64,000 nucleotides of DNA from Methanomicrobia archaeon (GCA_030603445.1 JAUVXU010000002.1:87019-151018); one strand, 5' to 3'; positions 15,973 to 25,738 are shown, counted from the first letter of the stretch. The notes: generated by a model not told the origin, from the sequence alone. Made by a program: numbers and translations.

Positions 15973-17700
15973 TTATCTTCCATAATATATTGAATTTTTC
16001 CTGCACTTTTCTAAACATTTTCCGCATCCTATGCACTCGCCCTTGCCTGACACCAAATCCCTATTCATAGGGCATATCTTGTTGCAAAGCTGGCATGAAT
16101 TGCAACTTTTCTTATCAACACGCACATTGAAAATAGAGATATGCTCACCAAGCCATAAAAGTGCCCCAAGAGGGCATGCAAAACGGCAAAATGCCCTTTC
16201 AACAAACAATGATACAAGCACCAGCAGTATTGTAAGTAACCCAAAAACATCCCATGAAAACGTTAAGTAGAATATGTTGAAAAATGGGTCATACTCGCAA
16301 AATACTGCCCTAGATGCTACTATAGCATAATACACCATTATACCAAGAACGAGAAACTTTCCATATCCTAAATAACGGGGGAGAGTATGCTTAGTTTTAA
16401 TTGGAAGCAGCTTTTTTCTAATATCATAAAGATACTGTTGAACGCCCCCAAAAATACATATCCACCCACAAAATACGCGACCAAACAGTACGGATGCTAC
16501 CAATGGGATTGCCACCAATATTATCCAATGAAATTCTATAGTGTCAAACAACAAAAAGTTCGTTAATGCACCAAGATGGCATATGCATGCATCAAGATAA
16601 AATCCAAAATATAAAAGGCTTAGTGCCATTGTAACGTATCTTAATTTATATTTACCCATAACAAAAAGTATTGTTGATATGGCAAGCATAAGCAAAAAAA
16701 CGATGTCAATACCTTGAATGTTAAATATTATATTCTTACTTGAGCTTTGATCCTCATATCCCTGATGTGTTGCATAAAATAGTGACTCAAGTAAAGATTG
16801 AAGATCCATCTTGTCGATACCATATTCATTCTTGAGTTCATATCCTGTTATGTCTGGAAGAACTTCTACGCCTAATGAAGATAATAACATGTCTTGTGGC
16901 ACACCATAATATGCTGCAATCTCTGTTAATGTCATTCCTTTAAGTGAGCTCCAAACAAAATCAGGCAATTCCAGTATAGAAGTAAATACCGTGCCTACAG
17001 TTATGGGGACGACTAGCTCAACAATTCCATAATCCAAACAATCGCGCCGCACTATAAGCTCACCAGAACCTTCTGTAATGCCTGTAACAGTCAGTGTCTT
17101 CTCATATATCCCGCCATCAATATCTGTCCACGGTGCCTGGGAGAATAATTTAACATTCTCTGGAATTATCATTTCTGTGTCATATATCGACACGTTGCAA
17201 TCTGCATGTGACGTGTCAACTGTAAATGTGAAAGTAGCTGAACTGCCGATATTTATAAAAGCCGTTTTCGGACTTACAAACAACAACCCTTCTCCATTTG
17301 GAATTTGCGAAGATTCTACAGTAATAGCCATTTTCTTTTGCAACAGGCCAAATCTAGGGCAGGCACGCTCAACAACAACATAATCGCTTCCTTCCACAAC
17401 GCCAGAAAGCACAATAGTTTTTACATATACATTTGAATCTTTTTGTATCCAGGAGGATTGGGACCTTATATTCACAATTGGGGGGATATATATAATTGTG
17501 TCATCAAGTGTAAGTGGGCAATATGAATGCAGGACAGTTATCTGTACCGTAAACATGACATCTTCCCCAATAGCCATAACTACACTAGATGGATCAAGAA
17601 TTATCTCGTTATCAAGATCAGCGCCAGCAATTTCTGCGGTTGATGCGAAAAATAGAATTGCAAAAATCAATACCCCTATCCTTTTTTCCAAAATAAACAC
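15973..17700 (-). CDS. NapH/CcoG-like membrane Fe-S protein with duplicated HxxC ectodomain
   Basis: 575 residues, GTG start. An N-terminal signal peptide is followed by two copies of a beta-rich domain with a 107-residue period. Each copy has HxxC (58-61 and 165-168) and a second Cys 53 residues later (114 and 221). A small helical MTLTEIAAYYGVPQDMLL segment near 256 precedes about six membrane helices. The membrane part has CGWICIFGG and FCRFACPLG, typical of the NapH/NosR/CcoG group. Two ferredoxin motifs, CNSCQLCNKICP and CIGCGKCLEKC, end the protein on the cytoplasmic side. It probably moves electrons across the membrane; partner and substrate are unknown. Confidence 0.75.
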   Translation of the reverse strand: MFILEKRIGVLIFAILFFASTAEIAGADLDNEIILDPSSVVMAIGEDVMFTVQITVLHSYCPLTLDDTIIYIPPIVNIRSQSSWIQKDSNVYVKTIVLSGVVEGSDYVVVERACPRFGLLQKKMAITVESSQIPNGEGLLFVSPKTAFINIGSSATFTFTVDTSHADCNVSIYDTEMIIPENVKLFSQAPWTDIDGGIYEKTLTVTGITEGSGELIVRRDCLDYGIVELVVPITVGTVFTSILELPDFVWSSLKGMTLTEIAAYYGVPQDMLLSSLGVEVLPDITGYELKNEYGIDKMDLQSLLESLFYATHQGYEDQSSSKNIIFNIQGIDIVFLLMLAISTILFVMGKYKLRYVTMALSLLYFGFYLDACICHLGALTNFLLFDTIEFHWIILVAIPLVASVLFGRVFCGWICIFGGVQQYLYDIRKKLLPIKTKHTLPRYLGYGKFLVLGIMVYYAIVASRAVFCEYDPFFNIFYLTFSWDVFGLLTILLVLVSLFVERAFCRFACPLGALLWLGEHISIFNVRVDKKSCNSCQLCNKICPMNRDLVSGKGECIGCGKCLEKCRKNSIYYGR

Positions 17701-17703
17701 GAC

Positions 17704-18207
17704 CTACTGCTCAAACACTGGGATCTTATCTTCATCATTGAACTTTGAAAATGTGAATACCCCGTCCTCATCGTAAACCAGTTCAAATTCTTGTATATCT
17801 GGGATTTGACAGTAAAATCTATAGATATATTGTATATCTCCTTTATAGATGGTGTAAGTCTTGTCCTTGGTAAATATAACAAATTCTTCATGTTTAGGGT
17901 AAAAGCGTACTTTAAGTATGTCTTTTTGGTCGATATTCTCTATGCCTGGTGCATATTGCGACAGTAAATGAAGATTAGTCTTACTGCATAAGTCATAGTA
18001 TATTAGTTTACATATTGTAACGTTCCTATAGTACTGCTCACCCCGATCCAAATCTAAGAACGAGGAGTAATAGTTTACACGCCCCCTAATTTCAATATCT
18101 TGTGATAAGGCAATGGATTTTTCTTGTAAAGGCCCATCATTTTTCAAGAATTCTAGCAAATCCTCGACTTTACCAAGTATTGCAGTTTTGTTTCTTGGCA
18201 CTGCCAT
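17704..18207 (-). CDS. Conserved hypothetical protein, operon partner of the NapH-like gene
   Basis: 167 residues, not recognised. Soluble, with no signal peptide or membrane segment. The C-terminal half is beta-rich and aromatic (FVIFTKDKTYTIYKGD, then YIYRFYCQ), with an acidic end. It lies three bases before the NapH-like gene, so the two are almost surely co-transcribed. The N-terminal 40 residues look helical and could form a winged-helix-like unit, but this is weak. Function unknown. Confidence 0.55.
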   Translation of the reverse strand: MAVPRNKTAILGKVEDLLEFLKNDGPLQEKSIALSQDIEIRGRVNYYSSFLDLDRGEQYYRNVTICKLIYYDLCSKTNLHLLSQYAPGIENIDQKDILKVRFYPKHEEFVIFTKDKTYTIYKGDIQYIYRFYCQIPDIQEFELVYDEDGVFTFSKFNDEDKIPVFEQ

Positions 18208-18249
18208 AGTGTTATGTCATCCAAAGGCTAAAAATACTTTTTGGATAAG

Positions 18250-18268
18250 TTTTATATTTATATAAAAA
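18250..18268. promoter_or_regulatory. Shared TATA region of argF and the divergent unknown gene
   Basis: TTTATATTTATATAAAAAC can serve as a TATA box in both directions. On plus it predicts initiation near 18280, at the base of the argF leader hairpin. On minus it predicts initiation near 18230 for the 18207 gene. Confidence 0.5.
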
Positions 18269-18280
18269 CACATCTTCTTG

Positions 18281-18340
18281 CATGTGAAAGGTTCTAGAGG
18301 TTATCACCATAGTTTCCGACTCTCAAGAACTTTTCACATG
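18281..18340 (+). promoter_or_regulatory. Long hairpin in the argF 5' leader
   Basis: CATGTGAAAGGTTCT (18281-18295) pairs over 15 positions, with one G-U, to AGAACTTTTCACATG (18326-18340). About four further pairs extend inward (AGAG with CTCT). The apical loop is about 20 bases. The ribosome site AGGGGAG and ATG 18362 lie just downstream and outside the stem. The predicted transcription start is at the base of the hairpin. Confidence 0.6.
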
Positions 18341-18361
18341 TACCTTAGGGGAGTTCGTAAT

Positions 18362-19282
18362 ATGATCAAATGTTTTAAAGAAAGAGACTTCATATGCCTT
18401 AACGATTTTTCATGTGAAGAACTCTATTTTTACCTCCATATAGCACAACACATCAAGTATCAAACCAAATTAGGCCTATTCTCGTCTGTACTTAGAAACA
18501 AGAATCTTGCCATGATATTCCAAAAGCCATCCCTTAGGACAAGAACATCATTTCAGATAGGTATGAATCAACTAGGTGGTTCTGCATTATATATAAGCCC
18601 AAACGAGATACAACTTGGGAAACGCGAATCCACTAAAGATGTAGCTTGTGTTTTATCCGGATATGTTGATGGGATAATGGCCAGAGTATTTTCCCATGAA
18701 GATATATTAGATCTAGCAGAACATGCGAACGTTCCTGTCATAAATGGCCTCTCAGACCTACTGCACCCTTGCCAGGCCCTGGCAGACTATCTTACAATAT
18801 TAGAGCATTTTGGACGCATACAAGGGCTTACGCTTTGTTATGTTGGGGATGGAAACAATGTGTGCCATTCACTAATGTATGGCGCCTCCAAATTTGGGGT
18901 AAATATGAAAGTAGCATGCCCAAAAGGATACGAACCAGACAAAAAAGTGCAAAAAGAAGCTGGTGCAAATGGATTGTCACTTACTATAACAAACGACCCT
19001 ATTGAAGGCGTATGCGGGGCAGATATAGTATACACAGACACATGGACGTCAATGGGACAGGAAAAAGAACATGATAAACGGCTAAGAACATTTATTGATT
19101 TTCAGCTTTCATCAGAACTATTGGCACACGCAAAAGACGATCATATCGTTATGCATTGCCTTCCTGCACACAGGGGCGAGGAAATAACTGACGAAGTCAT
19201 AGATGGCCCACACTCTGTTGTGTATGAGGAAGCTGAAAATAGATTACATGCACAAAAAGCAATACTTGCATTGAATCTATAA
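18362..19282 (+). CDS. argF: Ornithine carbamoyltransferase
   Basis: 306 residues, the usual OTC length, from ATG preceded by AGGGGAG. An in-frame extension back to TTG 18278 would translate the leader hairpin and is not favoured. Motifs: [12 protein letters not shown] (carbamoyl phosphate site) near residue 50, [10 protein letters not shown] near 134, DTWTSMGQE near 222 (the SMG loop for ornithine) and [10 protein letters not shown] near 264. The enzyme makes citrulline from ornithine and carbamoyl phosphate in arginine synthesis. No other arg gene is adjacent. Confidence 0.93.
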   Translation: MIKCFKERDFICLNDFSCEELYFYLHIAQHIKYQTKLGLFSSVLRNKNLAMIFQKPSLRTRTSFQIGMNQLGGSALYISPNEIQLGKRESTKDVACVLSGYVDGIMARVFSHEDILDLAEHANVPVINGLSDLLHPCQALADYLTILEHFGRIQGLTLCYVGDGNNVCHSLMYGASKFGVNMKVACPKGYEPDKKVQKEAGANGLSLTITNDPIEGVCGADIVYTDTWTSMGQEKEHDKRLRTFIDFQLSSELLAHAKDDHIVMHCLPAHRGEEITDEVIDGPHSVVYEEAENRLHAQKAILALNL

Positions 19283-19307
19283 AATAATAAGAGAAAGGAA
19301 TAAAAAA

Positions 19308-19324
19308 CAGCGATACTCTCGCTG
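19308..19324. terminator. Hairpin between convergent argF and the 19350 gene
   Basis: CAGCGA, a five-base loop and TCGCTG form a 6-base perfect stem between two convergent genes. It may terminate or stabilise either transcript. Flanking runs are A/T-rich but there is no long T-run. Confidence 0.35.
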
Positions 19325-19349
19325 ATAAATATGAAAGCACATTCTGTTT

Positions 19350-20558
19350 TTATATATTTATACGAAGAGTATCCAACTTATGTTCAACGTATTCTAGTAT
19401 CTGTGTGGCCTGTTGTGATTCTTCCTTAGATATCATATCATTGCGTACTAAACTATAGAATGTGTTTAGCAAGCTTGAGTATTTCTCATAAAGCAGGAAA
19501 TATTGGGGCGGGGATGCAGTATTAACATTTTCTGTAAAAAGCCGGAGATCGTTTAAGTATTCCTTCCAGAAAACACGTATGCCAAAGTACTCGTCCTTTT
19601 TCTTTTTCTCCTCTGTATCATACTGCTTTCGAATCTCTCTTTTTGATTCATTCTTTAGTTTGTCCATCTTTTCCTTGCAAAGATAAAGATTGTTTTTAAG
19701 AGATGTCAAAGTTGATTTTTCCAAATTATCCTTTATTGAATTATACGTCTCAACAATTGCCCTATATTCGTGGTAAAGTGTTTCAAAATCCTTTGATCCT
19801 GAATGTTTTAAAAACTCCCCGATACGCTTTTCCAGTAACTCATACTCTTCCTTTGCCTTATGTACTTTTATCACTGAGAGAATTCTGTTTTCAAATTCTT
19901 CCAAACGTTTTGTAACTACCATCTCATATGTTGGATTTCCCTGGGGCAAGCTTTTCTTTTTTTCAATTAGAACGTTATAATCATATTGTGCCCTTTCAGG
20001 ATCTTTTTCTATCTGGGGCCTGGTATAACGGCGTAAATTTTTGTCAAGCTCTGTAAGAAATCCTTCAAGCAGTGTTTTTTCGTTTTGTTTTTTATAATTT
20101 TCTTGAACCGAATTAATAAGCTCTCTAAAGGAAGAGATATTATGTTCAATATTGCCCCTAATTTCAAAATCTGTGTTAAATGGCAATACGGAAGCAGTTT
20201 TTTCCAATAATAATAGCATTAGTTGTGAGTTCTCAATATTTTGACTTATGTAAGCTAGAGAATATTTACGTAGCACTTTTTCCGTTTTTTCAAATAAATC
20301 TTGGGCAATATCTTTAGTAGGTTTAAGTATTACACTGTCTTCTTGTGCTATTACTTCTTCAGTGTCTTGCATCGCAGATTCCTCAAGATTATGTGTTTCC
20401 TTTTCATCAGGAGACTCCATGGTTTGGATAACACTAGGTTCTTCTTCGGATAATTGTTCAGTACTTTCGAGCATTTTTTCTTTTTTTTCTATTAAATCCT
20501 GCTCTTCTTTCAAAATCCGTATATATTCCTTTATATCCTGTCCTACCTCTTCAGCCAT
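19350..20558 (-). CDS. Acidic coiled-coil protein of unknown function
   Basis: 402 residues from ATG with AGGTAGGTG upstream. Not recognised. Residues about 10-40 are helical, 40-85 are acidic, low complexity and probably unfolded. The rest is helical with coiled-coil-like stretches (around 180-235 and 270-330, rich in KKK and EEE). No signal or membrane segment. Composition resembles the 13869 coiled-coil protein, but I see no clear alignment between them. The gene is single, convergent with argF and divergent from lig. Confidence 0.55.
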   Translation of the reverse strand: MAEEVGQDIKEYIRILKEEQDLIEKKEKMLESTEQLSEEEPSVIQTMESPDEKETHNLEESAMQDTEEVIAQEDSVILKPTKDIAQDLFEKTEKVLRKYSLAYISQNIENSQLMLLLLEKTASVLPFNTDFEIRGNIEHNISSFRELINSVQENYKKQNEKTLLEGFLTELDKNLRRYTRPQIEKDPERAQYDYNVLIEKKKSLPQGNPTYEMVVTKRLEEFENRILSVIKVHKAKEEYELLEKRIGEFLKHSGSKDFETLYHEYRAIVETYNSIKDNLEKSTLTSLKNNLYLCKEKMDKLKNESKREIRKQYDTEEKKKKDEYFGIRVFWKEYLNDLRLFTENVNTASPPQYFLLYEKYSSLLNTFYSLVRNDMISKEESQQATQILEYVEHKLDTLRINI

Positions 20559-20708
20559 TGGCACCTACCTTTGCTCTACTTTTTTCAAATCTTTTATATA
20601 TAACTTTCTATTTCTAGGAGATATAATGGCAAAAACATGAAATAAATAATTAAAAAATGGGAAAATGAAAAGAATTTTAAAGGCGGAAACTCTTCTAATA
20701 TAGATACA

Positions 20709-22370
20709 ATGGAATTCTCTAAGCTCTGTGAAACATTCAAACTTTTTGAAAAAACTACAAGCCGGCTTGAAAAAACAGAAATACTTACTATACTGCTCAA
20801 AGACCTTGAAAATAAAGAATTAGAAATAACGATACAGTTCGTTCTAGGAAGCATCTTTCCAAACTGGTCTGCGCAAAAGATAGGAATTGGAGAAAAACTA
20901 ATTATAAAAGTAGTTTCTGACATCACAGGGATATCTGAAAAGGAGATATTATTATTCCTAAAAGAAACAGGAGATATTGGTTGTTCTATTGAAAAAGCAA
21001 TGGAACAGAAAAAACAGGTGTTTTTTCTCTCAGAATCATTAACTTTATCCCGGGTCTACAATGATTTATTGAAACTTTCAAACTATGAAGGAAAAAGAAG
21101 CCAAGAGAAAAAAATTAGAATTCTATCTGGCCTGTTAACCAATGCATCGCCCATAGAAGCAAGATACCTATCAAGAATACTTGTAGAGACGATGCGAACA
21201 GGTGTTGCAGAAGGCATTGTACGTGATGCTATAGCTAAGACTAATAACCTACCCTCCTCCAAAGTTGAAAAAGCCTATATGGTTTCAAATGATATGGGGC
21301 TTGTCGCTAGGATGGCTCGTGAAGGCGAAGAAGCGCTGTCCTCCCTATCACTTAAGATTTTTAGACCTATAAAAATGATGGCAGCACAAAAAGTAGCCAC
21401 CATTGCTGAAGGGTCCAAGATTGTTGGATTGCCCTGTGCCATTGAATACAAGTATGATGGATTCAGAATGCAAATCCATAAAAAAGGCAAAAAAATAAAG
21501 ATATTTACACGCAGATTAGAGGATGTAACAGCACAATTCAAAGATGTCGTGGATGCTATCGAGAAGAGTGTAATAGATGAGTGTATCATCGAGGGCGAAA
21601 CCATAGGCGTATCACATAATGGAAAATGGTTGCCTTTTCAAAAGATATCAAGAAGAATAAAAAGGAAGTATGATATCGATGAAATCATTGAAAAAATACC
21701 TGTGATGACAAATATTTTTGATATTTTATACCATAATGGCAACTCGCTAATCGATACGCCGTTTAAAGAACGCCGAAGGATCCTAGAAACGGTCATAACA
21801 CCTGTTGAAGGAAAACTAGTCCTCTCAAAGATGATAATTACGGACAATGAAAATGAAGCAAATGCCTTCTTTAGCGAGTCCTTATCAAAAGGGAACGAGG
21901 GCATCATGCTAAAAAACCTGGAAAGCCCCTATGTGCCAGGATTAAGAGTAGGTAATATGCTCAAGATGAAATCTGTTCTTGAAAGTCTTGATTGTATCAT
22001 TATTGGTGCCGAATGGGGCACAGGTAGAAGAGCAAACCTCATGGGGACCTTCCTACTAGCCATATTGGATGAAGATGGGAAAACTGTTCCAATCGGAAAG
22101 GTCGCAACTGGTATCACTGATGAATTATTAGAAACTCTTACAACAAAACTAACACCTTTGGTAGAGTATGAAAAAGGAAGAGAATTAAAAATAAAACCAG
22201 ATCTTGTAGTGGAAGTCGCTTATGAGGAAATACAAAAAAGCCCCACTTATGAAAGCGGCTTCGCATTAAGATTCCCTCGCCTTATACGACTAAGAGAAGA
22301 CAAGGGGCCAGAAGATGCTGATACCATACTGCGTGTCTTTGAAATTTACGAGTCAGACGACAGGTACTAA
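20709..22370 (+). CDS. lig: ATP-dependent DNA ligase, archaeal type
   Basis: 553 residues, typical for archaeal replicative ligases. An N-terminal helical DNA-binding domain (about 1-215) precedes the adenylation domain. The nucleotidyl motif EYKYDGFRMQIH near residue 247 holds the active Lys. Motif III-like FDILYHNG is near 336, EGIMLKN near 398, and the OB domain follows with LKMKS near 418. It seals nicks in replication and repair. TTTTAAAGG near 20675 suggests a leaderless ATG start. Confidence 0.95.
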   Translation: MEFSKLCETFKLFEKTTSRLEKTEILTILLKDLENKELEITIQFVLGSIFPNWSAQKIGIGEKLIIKVVSDITGISEKEILLFLKETGDIGCSIEKAMEQKKQVFFLSESLTLSRVYNDLLKLSNYEGKRSQEKKIRILSGLLTNASPIEARYLSRILVETMRTGVAEGIVRDAIAKTNNLPSSKVEKAYMVSNDMGLVARMAREGEEALSSLSLKIFRPIKMMAAQKVATIAEGSKIVGLPCAIEYKYDGFRMQIHKKGKKIKIFTRRLEDVTAQFKDVVDAIEKSVIDECIIEGETIGVSHNGKWLPFQKISRRIKRKYDIDEIIEKIPVMTNIFDILYHNGNSLIDTPFKERRRILETVITPVEGKLVLSKMIITDNENEANAFFSESLSKGNEGIMLKNLESPYVPGLRVGNMLKMKSVLESLDCIIIGAEWGTGRRANLMGTFLLAILDEDGKTVPIGKVATGITDELLETLTTKLTPLVEYEKGRELKIKPDLVVEVAYEEIQKSPTYESGFALRFPRLIRLREDKGPEDADTILRVFEIYESDDRY

Positions 22371-22400
22371 AAAAAATTTATCCCCCGTACGTGTACATCC

Positions 22401-23330
22401 TTATGTTGGAATTTCCCGAACTATTATATATTCATTTTCAAAATCAGAAGGAAATTCTCCGATGTTCCATCCCTCTCCTGTTGTTTCCAAATAATAATAT
22501 TGTTTTCCATTATGCTCAACATACGATCCATCGCAATTTGTGCACCATACCCCTACAGCCATATGTGTCTCAAGTTCGAACAAAACGACATCATAACCTA
22601 TATAGTTGAGGAGTGCTGCAACAAGTATAGACGTATCTTCACAATCTCCTCCCCCATCTGCTATAGTTTCTACAGGATATTTAGGCCACTCATCATGGCC
22701 AGAACTAATGTCATCAGGATAATAAGGAAGGCCTTGTACAAATGAGATAACAAAATATATAGTCTCCCATTCAGTGTATTCTTCTTCAGAAGCAGTACCG
22801 GTAAGCTCATTTGAAATCAATTCCACAATGCCGCTTTCATCATCAACAACGTAGTACACGAAGTTCTCAACAGAATAACGTGGTTGCTGATTATAATAAT
22901 TATATGTCGACTTTGGTATTGTTAGTTCATATGTCCATTCATAATCCCCGTAGTCCCAATTAAACACTCTAATATAGTTACCCTGCTCGTTTGGAGGATA
23001 TGTGGCAGGAGGTACTGTTGTCACAGGGCATCCCTTATTATCTGTACCGTAAAGATATGGGCATGAATCATAAATATCGGCCACACCATCCCCATCAGTG
23101 TCTTTTAAAGGGGGTGTGGCAACTGGAGTATCCTGCGACTCTGGGCATCCATGATTTTCAACAGTACCCCACTCATCTGGGCAATCGTCATATTTATCAG
23201 GAACTCCGTCCCAGTCCCTATCTTTTTCCTTTTCTGCTGTAGTCGCAGGTGGATTATCAGAACTAATACAACCCATACTAACTCCAAGCAACAAAAAGAT
23301 GATAATAAAAACAGCAACTTTGTTTTTCAT
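22401..23330 (-). CDS. Surface lipoprotein with TSP type 3 repeats and transglutaminase-like domain
   Basis: 309 residues. Signal peptide ending in a lipobox-like VSMGC (Cys21). Two thrombospondin type 3 Ca-binding units follow, [13 protein letters not shown] (39-51) and [15 protein letters not shown] (77-91), each closed by a GCP. From about 115 there is a beta-rich domain and then a transglutaminase/papain-like core with a plausible triad Cys230 (GGGDCEDTS), His256 (THMAVGV) and Glu282 (YLETT). Bacterial and archaeal members of this fold are often proteases or peptide ligases at the cell surface. BoxA and SD (TAGGAG) precede the ATG. Substrate unknown. Confidence 0.78.
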   Translation of the reverse strand: MKNKVAVFIIIFLLLGVSMGCISSDNPPATTAEKEKDRDWDGVPDKYDDCPDEWGTVENHGCPESQDTPVATPPLKDTDGDGVADIYDSCPYLYGTDNKGCPVTTVPPATYPPNEQGNYIRVFNWDYGDYEWTYELTIPKSTYNYYNQQPRYSVENFVYYVVDDESGIVELISNELTGTASEEEYTEWETIYFVISFVQGLPYYPDDISSGHDEWPKYPVETIADGGGDCEDTSILVAALLNYIGYDVVLFELETHMAVGVWCTNCDGSYVEHNGKQYYYLETTGEGWNIGEFPSDFENEYIIVREIPT

Positions 23331-23470
23331 AATTATTACTCCTAAAAAATATTTATACGATAATCATATATATTGTTTTTTATTATAATTAGCGTTTTAA
23401 CAAAGACATTTTAAAACAATACGCAACGCAAGTAGACAAAAAGAATAATTAGTGGTTAAAAAATATTTTA

Positions 23471-24247
23471 TCAATACGATTCGGTAATTTTATAATGAGA
23501 AATATCATCATAAAAGAGTATTTTCTTTCCAAAAACAAAATTATGTTTCTCAAAGGTATCTTTTATCTTGCGAATATCAGAGAATGTACGTGATATGTGA
23601 TATGGTATAATGATTGTTTCAGGCATCATCTCTTTTAAGATCAACAAATCATTTATGTGGGCGTGCATCCGCTCAGATGTCATATCATAGCGCTCGTCCA
23701 TAAAATACCTGCATTCTGATATTAGGATGGATGGCTCACGTGAAATTATGGCTTCACGATTCGCTTCATCTGATCCTAACCAGTCCCCTGTAACCATTAC
23801 AGTGAAGTCTGCTTGTTCATTGTTAATAAAAATAGCATTGTTTTGTATAGAATGTGTTAGTGGCACTGCCTCTATAGTTGTACCGTTTATATTAATCTTC
23901 TCTTTAGGTTTTACCGGCACCAACACGCGCTTGCCTTTAGAGTGATTCAAGTAAAGGTGATTGTGGATATCAAAAACAGTTGTGCAATCATCAACTGGGC
24001 TCTTATCATCTGGAGCAAATATTGTTATTTGTTCATCTTGTCTTAACAAGAAGTCCGCTCCGCCAGCCACTGAAGAACGAATATGATCAAAATGGAAATG
24101 TGTTAACCAATGAATATACTTATCACGTCGATTTGAGCATGACCCATCGATACTATAATATTTATCCATTATTCGAACTAGAACATTCGGGTGGTAAGGT
24201 GCATGAAACTCAACTTTTGCAATGCTCCCCCCAGTTCTATCACTCAT
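23471..24247 (-). CDS. Metallo-beta-lactamase-fold hydrolase, RNase Z-like
   Basis: 258 residues. The metal-binding HxHxDH motif is present as THFHFDHIR near residue 49. Further ligands are likely at PLTHSIQNNA near 128, VTGDW near 152 and PYHIS near 218. The overall order matches small archaeal MBL proteins related to RNase Z and phosphodiesterases, but the long exosite arm of tRNase Z is not apparent. Specific substrate cannot be assigned. Confidence 0.7.
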   Translation of the reverse strand: MSDRTGGSIAKVEFHAPYHPNVLVRIMDKYYSIDGSCSNRRDKYIHWLTHFHFDHIRSSVAGGADFLLRQDEQITIFAPDDKSPVDDCTTVFDIHNHLYLNHSKGKRVLVPVKPKEKININGTTIEAVPLTHSIQNNAIFINNEQADFTVMVTGDWLGSDEANREAIISREPSILISECRYFMDERYDMTSERMHAHINDLLILKEMMPETIIIPYHISRTFSDIRKIKDTFEKHNFVFGKKILFYDDISHYKITESY

Positions 24248-24332
24248 AGTAACTTACCCGTATTTTTTATTAGATATATTGCCACAAAATGACAAAGATA
24301 AAAATAATAAAAAAGAAAAAAATAATGAAACA

Positions 24333-24842
24333 TCAAGCAATTTGCTCGATAACGATCCTTACTTTTGCAGGAAGCTTATAACCTGCCTTTTTAAGGCCTT
24401 CCTTGGCTACAGGGATCTGATTCTTGTTCACATAAGCAGACGCTATCTTCTGGCCCCCTTTAACACGTGCGGCAAGCCCGACTGTCTTGCCAAATGAAAG
24501 GCGCATGCCATTTCCGTATCTATCTGCTTTATTCCCTGTTGCCATAGCATTCATTCTAAGAATTTGATGAGGGTAAGTTCGAATCTTTAAGTGGAATGTT
24601 TTTGCGCCAAGATTCTTTTCCAGATGTCTGTTAACAACAATTCTGGCTGCCTCAAGACAGTTATGTCTCAACTGTACGTCTTCATCAATAATAAGATGAA
24701 CTGCATAAGGAAACTCTTTATCCCTCGCCCCCATATCAAAATGAACAACTTTACATTGGGGAACACTGCGTACGTATTCCTTTCTGGTATATGAAGGACC
24801 ACTTATTTTTCTATCAATTTTACCTGGTCTCAATGAAGCCAT
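24333..24842 (-). CDS. rpl10e: Ribosomal protein L10e (uL16)
   Basis: 169 residues from ATG with GGTGAT upstream. Conserved blocks SYTRKEYVRSVPQCKV, the central RIRTYPHQILR-like segment (KIRTYPHQILRMNAM) and DRYGNGMRLSFGK identify uL16/L10e, a large-subunit protein near the peptidyl transferase and 5S region. Possible BoxA sites lie near 24884 and 24925 on the minus strand. It is a single gene. Confidence 0.95.
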   Translation of the reverse strand: MASLRPGKIDRKISGPSYTRKEYVRSVPQCKVVHFDMGARDKEFPYAVHLIIDEDVQLRHNCLEAARIVVNRHLEKNLGAKTFHLKIRTYPHQILRMNAMATGNKADRYGNGMRLSFGKTVGLAARVKGGQKIASAYVNKNQIPVAKEGLKKAGYKLPAKVRIVIEQIA

Positions 24843-24944
24843 AAATATCACCGTGATTTAGAGGAATTAAAAATAATTCCATATTTAAATGTTGTGGTTT
24901 TATAGCATATATTCCTAATTTCTTTATAAAGATTAAAACCAAGG

Positions 24945-25643
24945 TCATTGCAAGCGTAAAATTATCTTACGCAACACACCTTTTAATGTATATGCCTCGC
25001 GAGATGTGATAAAAGATCGCGATATTATTCTCCTAAATATAATCGATGCAAGTGCAATTCGATATTCTCTTTTGTCTATTTCATTTAGAATAATGTCAAA
25101 ATCCTTAAATATCATCTCTTTCTCTTCAAACGATGCCCCCTTAATTTTTATCTGCTTTGAAGGTGGTGTAACAGATAGTTTGAAAAGTTCATAAAATATT
25201 ATCGATGCTGCATGTGAAACGTTTAGTGTTTGATACTTCTTATTTGTTGGAATTGTTACAAGCATATCAGACATCTCTATCTCTTTATTTGTCAGCCCAG
25301 AAGACTCTCTTCCCAACACAATGCCCGTATTGCATTCAATAGCCATGGCCCCGCCAATATTTTCAGGTAAGAGAGCTATTCTTCGCACATTGTATTCATG
25401 ACCCGGCTCACACGATGTAGCCACAGAAAAATCCACCAATGAAAGGGCTTCGCGATATGAGCCAACTATAATTGCATTATCAATCACATCTCCTGCATTG
25501 CATGCCATCATGTACGCTTCGTCTGTTATATCGCAAGGATTGATAAGAATAAGGGGGCCTGTAATATTGAAATTACTCATACTTCGGGCCACAGAACCAA
25601 TATTGCCGGCTGATTCAGGCTCTACCATTATGCAAGAAATCAT
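24945..25643 (-). CDS. trmJ: tRNA (cytidine-2'-O)-methyltransferase TrmJ-like (SPOUT)
   Basis: 232 residues, with the SPOUT trefoil-knot signatures ESAGNIGSVARSM near 9, IVLGRESSGLTNKE near 109 and LNVSHAASIIFYE near 140. TrmJ methylates the 2'-OH of position 32 in tRNA with SAM. The C-terminal 60 residues form a helical extension. TATA-like CTTTTATACG lies about 25 bases before the ATG, so leaderless initiation is likely. Divergent from the DUF460 gene. Confidence 0.88.
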   Translation of the reverse strand: MISCIMVEPESAGNIGSVARSMSNFNITGPLILINPCDITDEAYMMACNAGDVIDNAIIVGSYREALSLVDFSVATSCEPGHEYNVRRIALLPENIGGAMAIECNTGIVLGRESSGLTNKEIEMSDMLVTIPTNKKYQTLNVSHAASIIFYELFKLSVTPPSKQIKIKGASFEEKEMIFKDFDIILNEIDKREYRIALASIIFRRIISRSFITSREAYTLKGVLRKIILRLQ

Positions 25644-25738
25644 ATTACTATTATACCAAATACGTATAAAAGAGTTGTTAGTGGGTATGTGGCAAAGATA
25701 GAATTAATTATATAATTACAAAGCGATAGTAATATTTA

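Noticed and set aside
18278..18361. N-terminal extension of argF from TTG
   Set aside because: It would translate the leader hairpin; known OTC proteins begin near the ATG at 18362, which has a ribosome site.
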